Source: Gnetum montanum
Taxonomy: Eukaryota > Streptophyta > Gnetopsida > Gnetales > Gnetaceae
Direction: 5' to 3'
Length of the DNA stretch: 64,000 bases
NCBI GenBank assembly: GCA_015680685.1
Contig: MNCI01017909.1
Coordinates: forward strand, 1,543,054 to 1,607,053
Both the position numbers and the translations under genes were made by a program. Shown in pieces: positions 54,501 to 64,000 of this stretch. Numbering within the stretch: the stretch's first letter is position 1; each line of letters opens with the position of its first letter. The notes beneath the pieces are model-generated. The model did not search any database and had not been told where the DNA came from. It saw nothing but the letters and a program-made list of their open reading frames with translations.

Positions 54501-56689
54501 CATGTGGATCAACATAACAATGTGGATATTTAAGAATTTTTTGGTTTCAAGGTGACTTGAGAGTATTTTTAGAGGTAGATATGGTAGGATTAGCAGCCAC
54601 AGGTGTTTGCAAGGTGATGAGTAGTGAGGTACCCCTACATCCAATCATACGAATATGAGCATTCACACATGATCCAGTCAAACTCCAAGGATTAAGTGCT
54701 TATGCACTTACACAGAACAAGGATGGGTTATGCGATTGTTGTCTTCCCAAGCTTACTTGTAAGGTACAATTGTATGGTTAAGTAATCTTGAGGTATATGA
54801 TTTTTATGCTTTTTATGTTTTATGTTCCTAGTGCTTAAAATGGAGAAATGAAATAATTTAATAACTAATTTTATTTAACTAGTTAACTATTCTCTAACTA
54901 TTCCTAACACAAGCATCCATTCCCACTTATCGAACACATCCTGAACTAGTGTAATACTACTGGGATTACCAAACACTAGTCGTTACTGGGTTACCAAGTG
55001 TTCCACGTATGCTCAAAGTGGTTGTACTGAGTGTGCTAATTCGTTGATAATTATCAACTCAATAGAAATAACATTAATTAACTAATGAGAGTAGCAAATA
55101 ATAGTAAATAGCATTTAAATGAAATAACTAAGCTATTCTGAATGTTGCAAGATTTATCACAAAGTTTGTCTTTATTTCTAGACACAAGGTGTGCTTAGGT
55201 ACACAATGCTCAAATAAATATTCGTTCACTTTATGACTCCTATTGCAGACACTTAGAAATAATTCTAGCTCTAGAAAGGGAAAACTACAAGAGTTCAGCT
55301 AAGGGACTAAGAAACTAACTACAAACCAAGTGCCCCTATCTCTTATTTATAGGCAACAAGACAAGTTCTAATATCGCATATCTGATATCACTTTGGCATC
55401 TTCGATATCATGTATCTGATATCGAGGGCCCAATATCGTAGGTTCAATATTGAGGGTCTGATATCGAGACTCATCCTACCCCCACGACTGAATGAAAACT
55501 CATCCTCAAGTTCCTTACAAAATATTGGGAAGGTATGGGATTATTGACTAAATGACAATTGATGATGACATGGCATGATAGACTCAAAGTGCCCAATGAA
55601 TGGATTGACAAACATATTACAGCATTGGTGTTCATAAACATTGTGGTAAACATTATACATAGATGACATCCAGACCCTCATTCAACAACTTGAAGAGAGA
55701 GAGAGAAAAGAAAATGAGAAGTGTTGCTGCCGATGTCAAAAATGTGCACACCATCGTCATCCATAGCCACATTATCAAGCTTGTTCCCTGCGTAAATGCT
55801 GTTTGCTCCAATCCATCTTGAGTGCTCCCTTCTATCCCAATCCATTGTTCCTATGATCACCATCTGCAAACACAACACGATCATAAATTAGTGAGGTTAG
55901 ATAAGATATAATGTAATTGATACCTTTCCTTGATATGAAGCACATTGGCTAGGTTGTGGGTATGGTAGATACTAGGTAGAGGTTTGCAACTGATAACTAC
56001 CCAAGGTGTAGGGGTGAGATAAGTAATGAAATGGAAAAATTTGCGATAGGCCCCCATGACTAAGAGTGAACCTCTAGTAGCAATAGGGTGGAAAACGAAA
56101 GAATAAGAAAGATGAGAGAAATAACAATGGTGAAGCTAATAAAACAAAAACAAAAATGGATGTCATGGATAGGGTGAAATGAGAAATAGCTGATTAGAAT
56201 AAATGTTTAAGGAAAAAGAATTAACAATTGCACCAACCAGGAATGCCAGTGGATCCTCCCCAAAGTAGGCTCATGCCCTTTATGCCCTAACAAACCATAA
56301 ACCAAAGAGTCTGTAGGCTCTAGGAATGACATGGAAACAATGATTAAGAACTTACCCATAAGAATTTACCAAAGAATAACAATGCATAAACTAGGATATA
56401 GACTAATCATAAAATCAGCAATGAGGTGGAATATGGAAAGCAAGATGAAAAGAATGGAATGGAATGGAATCCTGAAATCAAGGTTGTGTAAAGTTCCTCA
56501 TGTAGTATGTGATTAAGGTGACTTAACAAAATTTGGCCCAAATCCAGATTAGAACTAACCACATCTAGTGACCTCACATCAACACACTTGATCAACCCAT
56601 CTTACTGAAGCAAAAAAAATGCATCCACAGAGCCATCACCATTCCAACAAGAGAAAGATCGAGAAGTAGGAAGCAAGAAAGGGCCTTAT
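54501..56689. other. Unassigned AT-rich stretch, no gene seen
   Basis: Between the protease of G and the tail of H. It has a minus-strand TATA-like CCTATAAATAAG (55342-55353), a cluster of GATATC/ATATCG words (55370-55470) and a (GA)n microsatellite (55690-55712). It may include an old LTR and leader of G and the 3' LTR of H, but no matching pair was found. Confidence 0.4.
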
Positions 56690-57568
56690 TTAGAGGGAAC
56701 CTTTAGGCATGGGTAACATGTCTTTCCAATGCCATAACTAGTGCTTGTATCCCATATTTCTTTATTATGTCTAAGAGGTGTGCTTTGAATTCCCACCAAT
56801 TTTTTTTTGAGTGAGAACCACAGCATGCAAAGACTTATTTGCTTTAGTCAACTTCCTGATATTTGGTCAATAGTGAAATGGCAGAAAACTTATGAAAAAC
56901 ATCCAAGTACCCAAGAGAATAGCTAGCAAAAATGTGTTGAATCCCTTTGAAGTCACACTCTTTTCAATCCATTTGAATCTTTCCTTGGTTTGAAGAATAC
57001 CAAGCCACCAATTCATTAATAAGTTTGCTTAGAAAAAGGGATAGTACATTTCCAAAATAAAGGAAGACCATAGAGTTGTATGGATGAATGGGTGATGTGG
57101 ACTCATTGCATGTTTTATCAAAAGAACCCATATCTTAGCATCAACATTAGAAGTCAAAGGTAAAAATCAAACATTAATAATCAACACTATTATAGTACAA
57201 TCCATCATCATGAGCACTTATTATATGATGAGTGAGAGTAAATCAGACAAAATGTAATAGAGCAAGAAATAGTAAAAATGTTAACAATGGTGTAAAATGA
57301 AAATAAGTAAAGATGAGGAATGTGTAAAACAAAAATGTATAAAATAAAAAAAAAAGACAAAAGAAAATGAGGGCTTAGAATAACTAGCATCAATGGCCGC
57401 CACCCCCACAACTGAGTTCGAAAGAGGAGATTCAAAATAATGAGCAAGGTTATCCATTAATAGAGGTAGTGTTAGTACTAGCTATTTTGGGTGCATGGAA
57501 GGGTTTGGTTTGTTGAATGTTGACCAATAAATTTTTATCTGAGCTTCCATATTTATAGATCATCATGG
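56690..57568 (-). mobile_element. Fossil H, tail of a second Athila-like element
   Basis: Homologous to 50190-51060 of G: UTR blocks, then an integrase C-terminal end with LLVNIQQTKPFHAP (about 57520-57480). Element F cuts it at 57569, so its pol would lie right of F. Confidence 0.6.
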
Positions 57569-57862
57569 TGAAGCACCATAAAATTTCAAGACCCTGATAC
57601 TTCAGCAAAGTCTTGAAATTTGGGCAAGGATTTCCACAAGTGTAGTGTCACGATGGACCATCCAAACAATGTAGGCATTGAAAGTAGACCGTATAGTCCG
57701 ACAATTTTTTTATTGCCTTGGCTGATAGGCCTATTGAGCTCTCTAGCCTGCCCAGCTTGGTACTTGACTCGGCTAACTGTCTACCTAGAGAGAATGTTAG
57801 GAGCTGCCGAAAGTGTTCAAGATGTGCTACGTAGTTCGGCAAGTCTTCTAACTGAAGAAATC

Positions 57863-58570
57863 TGCTATGCTACGCTACACTACATAGCGTAGCAGGCCTC
57901 AAGAAGATTGAATAAGTACTAAAGATGCACATTGATGATGACTCAGCCCCCACTCAGATGGCTCTGATGGAGTAGGAAGATTTGCTCAGGATTTAATCAA
58001 TGAACAGGTTTGCTCCATTGACACGCTAAGACATGACTAACATCCCGTGACAAAATGTTTGTAAGATTAAGTCAGAATCCAAGCCAAGTTGGGTGTTACA
58101 CTATGCTATACTACGTAGTGTGGCATAGTGTAGCAAGGACAGAACACATGAAGGCCCTCTACCAAGTAGTTTTAGCAAGAAGATTGCACTTGGTCATATT
58201 CTAACCTCCAAGATTGGCTATCCTGCTTTGCCCTCAAGCTCCAAGCATAGTTTCTTGACAAAGAATTGCAAAACCAAGCAAGGATGCATGTCATATTGGC
58301 TGCTACAATGCACTATGCTACACAGCATAGCATAGTGTAGCAAAGATACAAAACACCAAAGTATCCCAGAGATGAACTCAGCAAGTCTCAAGACCTTTCA
58401 GCATGAAAGATAGGGTTACAATCGCTTGCCTAGCCAGGCCTCAAACAGGTATTTTTGGCTTATAGGCAATATTTCATTTAAAATCAGCAACTACGCTATG
58501 CTATGCTACGTAGCGTAGCACAATATAGTAAGTAGGTATTTACGCTACATACGCTGGAAAGTGTAAAAAG
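57863..58570. repeat. Palindromic motifs in U3 of F's LTR
   Basis: Imperfect inverted repeats built on CTATGCTACGTAGCATAG at about 57863-57895, 58095-58135, 58308-58342, 58490-58521 and 58541-58570. Each could form a hairpin or bind a dimeric protein. Counterparts of different sequence occur in the U3 of D, C and E. Confidence 0.75.
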
Positions 58571-58971
58571 CATAACACTCACGTAGTAGCCTCAAGACAT
58601 CTTCAGTTAGCTACAAAACTAGTTAGCAATGACTATTCTCATCCCGACACCTCTCCAACAAGTGAAATTAGCAAGTTTGCCTTGTTTTTCACCCCCTAAC
58701 CATCCTTGAAGTTATCCCTACACTTGACAGTGCTTGCAAGAGTAGGGAAGACGTAGTCCTGGAGCACTGGCTCCACTTTGCATTTATTGACTGGCAGTTT
58801 TCTTTACAACAAATATAGCATCTCACTAAACTTTAGCACATGTAGCATGAATGGTATGATCACAACATAGTATTTTTCAACGTTGCGCAGTAGCACAACA
58901 TAGTCACGTTTGCACTTTGTGGGACTCAAGACATGTGGCACTCGAGCCACATTCCTCTCCCACATCTAACT

Positions 58972-58984
58972 CTATAAATACCCC
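58972..58984 (+). promoter_or_regulatory. LTR promoter TATA box (element F)
   Basis: CTATAAATACCCC on the plus strand, the same motif as in the other LTRs. It would drive gag of F. Confidence 0.7.
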
Positions 58985-59605
58985 AATGAACAATGTTCAA
59001 GGGGTTGGTTTTTGGGAGCATTCTAGTGGGGTTGGCTTTTGGCATTGTTGGCTTGGAGCATTCAATCAGCTTTTAGCATTGTTGGCTTGGAGCATTCAAT
59101 CAGCTTTTAGCATTGTTAGCTTTTGGAAATTACTTTGCTGAAGGTTGGATTTCTTGGTTGAGATCTTAGCACTTCAGCTCTCTGGTGATTGGCTATTGAT
59201 AGCTGCTTGAGGAACTGTGACCATATTGCTTCATTGCAAGTTGTGCTTGTTCCCACTGCCATCTGTTGTACACCTTCATTTCAGAAAAGATCAGATCCCC
59301 AATCTTGGGGCTGTGCACTTCCTTACCCAAACTTGTTTCATTTTTGTCTTGGTATTTTTTATGTTTTTCATTATTTTCAATCAATTCACGTTCATCGCTC
59401 ATCGCTCAATGTGCATATAACAGCCTTAAAACCAATGTTTATGAAAGGTTATTGTACACCACTTAAGTTCATATCTGATCGACCAAACCTTTCAGGGCAC
59501 CCTACATCCATTTACATCCAGCACAACCCTCACACGGATCCATGGTTAGGCTATGTGCCCAGTGACCTCTCGGTGTTCCAGCCACCAACATTTTTGGTCA
59601 CTACA

Positions 59606-59942
59606 GTTTTTGGCACTAGAAGGAGGGCCTTCTATGCCCTTTTTGTGTATCACGGGTAATCCTGCATGCTATCTATACCCCTTCATCTACTAGCATAGAT
59701 GTGAAACCCTTGTGGTTGTCTACGCATCGTGTGGTGTAGACTGGTCGCAACGCCAGTTCCTTTGGGACCTGGTAGGATTAAAGCCTCCAACTAATTGCTC
59801 ACTTTACAATGTTCACCCTATTTAATGCCCCATGCTACCTACACTACATGCGACGTAGCAAACCACTTAGCATAATAGGCGTCTCCCTAGCACATCCAAT
59901 TGAATTTTTTCTCTCTTTTACAGTTTTCACCTTACAACAAAA
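59606..59942 (+). other. Primer-binding site and 5' UTR of element F
   Basis: PBS TGGCACTAGAAGGAGGG at 59611-59627, one change from the C/D/E 17-mer. The leader aligns with those of A and E in reverse orientation (ccttgtggttgtctac block). A CTACATGCGACGTAG palindrome is near 59840. Confidence 0.78.
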
Positions 59943-62398
59943 ATGATTCCTACAACCACTGTCACCACCACCTCGAACCTGGAGGTTCCATACTCGATTC
60001 AAAACGTGACAGGTCTTAAGTGGTTACGTAGCCTGGTGTTGGCATCGCCTCAATCCCTTAGATATGCAGCACCTGTTACCAGAGCGCTTGGCACAAGATG
60101 TAGAGCGATATGACTTCCTCTTCACAAAAGTCCAAGCCAATCTACCCTTGGACCATCAGGAACTCGAAGAAAAATGTAACTTTGAGTTCCTCCACCAGAA
60201 TGGGAGGGATTTCATCCCTACCCCTGACATCATCATCCCATTCAATGAATAATATCAATGGGTCTTGGACCAGTTGATGTGATTTAGTAGGTCCAAGAAA
60301 TAGGACATAGCATCCCACTATGACGAAGCATTCCAAGATGGATAGGAAGACTTGGACTCCCACTCCGAGGGTGGTGGCCAAACCTACGCTACAGTCATCC
60401 CGCCTACCACTGTATTTTGGTCTAACCTGCTCTTTGCTTCTACTCCCTTCATGATCACCATGATCCTACCACAACCTACACCTATGTCAGCCATGGGCAG
60501 CCATCCTGTAACTTCTACATACCAATAGGGGGGCCCTTCAGCTTCATTCTCAGTTACCCTTCCTTCTCAGTTTTCCCCAGCAGTGTACCCAACATCAGTT
60601 ACAGCTATGCTACCCTATGTCCACACTTTGCCCACGTCTTAGTCACATGTGAGCTTTGCCTCTAGTCCTTCGTCTACACCTATCCCACCACCAATGGCTA
60701 ACCTAGTCTCAACCACATGATGGGCGCCAACCCTGTCCTTACCTATGGCACAACCCTCTCAAGTATCATACTACGTGCAACCCCAAGTGCACCAACTTTC
60801 GCACGTAGTACAACCTAGCGCAGGGCTGTGGGTCACCCTACCAACCAGGCAACCTATCAACCCCATAGCCCCACCAATGACTGTCGCATCAACGGCACCA
60901 CCCATTGGATGGTGGATGGCCGAAGCGACACCATTCATAGGAGCGGCACCAACAGCACCCCCTATGGGCCAAGCCGCTACCCCTACACTGCAACCCCCAT
61001 CGGTGCATATGACAGCTGCTCAAGTAGCCTCACAACCATCTGCAACGTCACCGAGTATGGATCAAGCTTTTCAAGTTATCCAAACCCTCACTGAGGAAAT
61101 CAAACACCTCAAAGTTTCTAGTTCTGACATGGTACAGGTCATGAACTTTTACCATGACTATCCCATCAGCCTAGCCATTCCCATGCTTATGTTACCCCCT
61201 AGGGTGCCACTCCCCCAATTTAAGTTCCAATGCACATTTGATAACATTTAGGTATGAATCTCTATTGTTGTAGTAATGGCCACACACTATCATCCATGTC
61301 TTTGCCATGCCCTTGACAGGAAATGCTTTAGACTGGTACCATGTGCTCCCACGCACCTCCATCTCAACTTTGGAGGAGCTGCTGAGTTAGTTCGTGACCC
61401 GTTTCAAGTATAACTTGAAATCGGAGGTCATGTTGGACCAACTGATGAGCATTAAGAAGGACCCGCTTGAGTCTATGCAAAGATTCATATAGCAATGAAG
61501 CACCACCTTGAATGAAATACGTGAGCCCATCACTGAGGGCCACCTGTTGGCCATTTTCAAGGGGGCAGTAAATGATTTTCTCTAGTCAAAACATTACTAC
61601 TTAGCCCTGCGCTCGCTCAGTCAAGCTTTCACACAGACCAAGAGCATCCAAGATGCAGCCAAGGCTAGCAAAGACATGGCTTATGTCATGTACAAAAATG
61701 CACACCTTAATAAAAACAAAGAGAAGGGTAAGGCTATAATAGCCACGGTGACCGCTATGGCTAAGGAGGCCAAACCTAACAATAGCAACAACAAAAAGGT
61801 ATCCATGGTGCCCGCTAATGCTACATCTGGCACAAGTAATGTTGGGAAATTCTCAACATCAGCACCTGAGGCATCAACCCAGTCTAAACCCAACTTCAAG
61901 TGCAAAGATCACTCCAAATACACCCCATTACTTGTTAAGCCTTCAGAACTTCTGAAGTAACTGTTGGGAGCTGGGTATATACAGCACAAACGGATGTCAG
62001 AGGAAGCAATCAAACAACATAAATGGTATTACGAACTTCTTAGGAACCCTTCCTTGGCCACGTCCAATGAGTCGTTAGTTCCTAAGAACCTCAGGCTTGA
62101 ATGTTTCTGTGACTATCACCAACTGTGTGGTCATGATATAGACTACTATCTAGCGTTGAAAGATGATATCCAATACATGATCAATCAGGGCAAGTTGGTC
62201 CTGGACAAAAGTAGTCTTGTTCACCCTGAAAACCAGTCAATGCACATTTACAAAGACCCCCTAAACACCAATAGTGTGGGGTACACAATTAACATCATTG
62301 GCATTGATGGTAACCCAGAACCACCACAACAACCATTCATGGTGCATATCCCTCCTCGAAATGCAGCAACCCCTACAATGACAAAAACGACGCAATGA
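59943..62398 (+). pseudogene. gag of element F
   Basis: ATG at 59943 (MIPTTTVTTTS). N-domain with RYDFLFTKVQANLPLDHQEL and NGRDFIPTPDIIIPF (60100-60250), Pro/Thr/Ala/Gln-rich linker, a coiled segment FQVIQTLTEEIKHLK (61070), gag core (61180-61700), Lys-rich patch (61690-61780) and knuckle FCDYHQLCGHDIDYY (62104-62150, last Cys replaced by Tyr). At least eight stops lie at conserved Gln codons, including the adjacent pair TAG TAA at 61271-61276 where E has QQ. A short deletion removes the GEGDPNAH block. Confidence 0.85.
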
Positions 62399-62849
62399 CC
62401 GCCATTTTTCCTCAAAGTCCCTTCTTAGAGATCCACCCTTGCATCCTTTATGCTTAGAACTACACTACCCATGCCAGCACCACAGGTACCATTCGTTATT
62501 AAGGTGTCAAAAAAAACAAGCATTTCTGCCATGCAAAGCCAAATAACAAAAGCAGCACCACAGCCTCCTTGTTCAAAAAAATGGTAAGAGTGTTTGGCGG
62601 ACAAGATAGTTATGGAACGTACCACCTTAATTCCTCCCAATCCTACTCCCTTGTCCTCGAGGCCCATGGTCCCTTCATCATCAGCAACTGATAATGCCAC
62701 ATAGAAGCAATCGCCATTGTCTTGCCCAAGAAAGCATAGTGCTCAACCTGAAGCTCCCCCTCCTCGAGAGATTCATCACCTAGGACAAATGGAGGAGGAA
62801 AAGTGTAACAAAAAAGATGGTGGACAGGATCTTTTCAACACCCTCACCC

Positions 62850-63715
62850 AAGTTAAATAGGCTTTGAAATAGAAAAACACAACTTTGAGCCTATATGACT
62901 TGGTGATGACATCCACTGCACACCGAGAAGCCATGGTTCGCATGTTAACGTCTATACCAATTGACAAAAACATGCTGGCAAAGGAGAAAGTGATCCATGC
63001 AGTCATGCTTCCCTTTGTGGCTAAGTAACCATGTCTAGCTCAGTTAACATTCCGTGATGAGTCCATTAAGGATGATCCTAAAAGGGGTCAGGTGACGACG
63101 GCACCTATGTTCATCATAATTTGGGTCGGTCAGTACAAGATCCAAAGGGTACATGTTAATGACAGGGCCGCTACTAATGTCATATCTTTTTCCATAGTGG
63201 AAAAATTTGGCTTGGTTGATCAGATCAAACCCACGAAGACTTCCTACTTAAAATCGTTTAATGGGACGCATGTGCTAGTAAAAGGAACTATACATATCAA
63301 CTTTGTGGCAAGGGACCAATTCCCCACAAGCACGGTGTTCATAGTGGTAGAGGAGATGCCTGGGTTCAACCTAATTCTGGGGAGGTCATGGTTGGCCCAG
63401 TTGAGGGTCGTTTCCTCACCAATACACCAAGAAATCCACTTACCCTACGCAGGAGGGGAAGTGGTAATTCATGGCGATCAAGTGACTCCTCAAGTAATAA
63501 ACAATGTAGGAATGGAGCAAGGTTCAGAGATTGAAATCTCTGAAAACCAAACCCCCATTCAAACTAAAACGCTTGAACAAGTCAAAACTAGCTCAAATGA
63601 AGAAGCAACATGGGCTAAGCTACCCTTTCAGGTAGTAGACAATGACATAGAAGAGTATCATAACAAAACCTCACAGTCGTACGCATTGCCGATCCCACAA
63701 TGGGGTAGGAAGTAG
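62850..63715 (+). pseudogene. Aspartic protease of element F
   Basis: The open piece 63092-63715 has VHVNDRAATNVISFSIVEKF, where the active-site DDG of sister copies is NDR, so catalysis is lost. FNLILGRSWLAQL and SPIHQEIHLPYAGGEVVI follow, then WAKLPF in the tail. The upstream part (from about 62850, SLYDLVMTSTAHREAMVRML) has TAG at 62858-62860 and 62870-62872, where C has Gln. Confidence 0.82.
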
Positions 63716-63794
63716 TTGCGGGAATGATCGTTGTTTGCGTTAGCATAATTACTCCACTACTGACATCATGATTACTGCTTGCATCAATGTCATG
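63716..63794 (+). other. Spacer after protease of F
   Basis: Short sequence after the gag-protease stop, leading into the tandem repeat. No gene. Confidence 0.4.
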
Positions 63795-63940
63795 ATTACT
63801 ATTTACATAGTTTGCTTCGAATTCATTGTTTACGCTAGCGTCCTATTTACATAGTTTTCTTTGAATTAATTGTTTACGCTAGCATCCTGTTTACATAGTT
63901 TGCTTCATATTCATTATTTACACTAGTGTCCTTCTCATTG
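63795..63940 (+). repeat. 44-bp tandem repeat after protease of F
   Basis: A little over three units of about 44 bp with the core TTGTTTACGCTAGCGTCC and TTACATAGTTTGCTTC. It takes the place of the palindromic minisatellite that follows protease in A, C and E. GCTAGC is itself a palindrome. Positions 63941-64000 show no feature. Confidence 0.75.
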
Positions 63941-64000
63941 TTTACATTGTTTACATTATGTCCATTCTTTGCATCACTACACCACCCGTTAAGGCATAAA

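Larger units (their letters stand above)
57569..59605 (+). repeat. 5' LTR of element F
   Basis: Begins TGAAGCACCATAAAATTT, the plus-orientation form of the family end (TGAAACACCATAAAATTT in D), and ends CTACA before gttttTGGCACTAG. About 2.04 kb. TATA box 58972-58984. At least five palindromes in U3. Confidence 0.8.
57569..64000 (+). mobile_element. Element F, plus-strand Tat-like retrotransposon (5' part)
   Basis: 5' LTR 57569-59605, PBS 59611-59627, leader, gag 59943-62398, protease to 63715, then a 44-bp tandem repeat. It belongs to the A/C/D/E lineage but lies in the opposite orientation. It runs off the right edge, where the antisense gene (then on the minus strand) and pol would be expected. 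Confidence 0.88.

Noticed and set aside
59943-62398. Alternative genetic code in which TAG/TAA mean Gln
   Set aside because: The same reading frames use CAG and CAA freely, TGA also occurs at Trp and Arg sites, and changes between LTR copies are mostly transitions. Deamination in methylated plant DNA is simpler.

Overview
The window is land-plant nuclear DNA made almost entirely of nested Ty3/gypsy LTR retrotransposons. The evidence for a plant is the Tat-type pol (RNase H followed by a second, archaic RNase H), an Athila-like fossil pol, GT-AG introns and pervasive CAG-to-TAG decay. The size and nesting suggest a large, repeat-rich genome. I cannot name the species. I see no ordinary host gene, tRNA, rRNA or CRISPR array.

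Layout by nesting. Element A (minus strand) is outermost. It runs off the left end and finishes at its 5' LTR (48515-50181). Element D (5007-48278, minus) is inserted in A's 5' UTR with a perfect 5-bp target duplication. D carries two younger insertions: C (7203-16883, minus) in its 3' UTR and E (29462-44846, minus) in its gag, the latter also with a perfect 5-bp duplication. Right of A lie two decayed Athila-like copies, G (50182 to about 54500) and H (56690-57568). A further Tat-like element, F (57569 to the right edge, plus strand), interrupts H. A, C, D, E and F share one primer-binding site, LTR ends and gag-protease type, and have divergent LTRs, so they are subfamilies of one lineage.

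The main discovery candidate is the layout of the full-length members. In sense order D and E read 5' LTR - gag-protease - an oppositely transcribed, intron-containing gene - RT-RNase H-aRNase H-integrase - 3' LTR. The antisense gene (22400-27019 in D, 36455-38890 in E, 3' end at 1-319 in A) has matching exon boundaries, intron phases and a 450-bp exon 2 in both D and E. Its first half resembles an FCP1/NIF-type HAD phosphatase with damaged catalytic residues. Its second half resembles plant-transposon accessory proteins, followed in D by acidic and coiled-coil exons.

Module borders are marked by short degenerate repeats whose units contain a covarying palindrome (GGCC..GGCC or GTC..GAC). They lie between protease and the antisense gene, between that gene and RT, and between integrase and the 3' LTR. 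Element C keeps gag-protease but lacks the antisense gene and pol, with such arrays on both sides of the gap.

All copies carry nonsense codons, mostly at conserved Gln codons, so none looks autonomous now. There is a 114-N gap in E's gag, and one N sits at a 44-bp duplication in E's 5' LTR.
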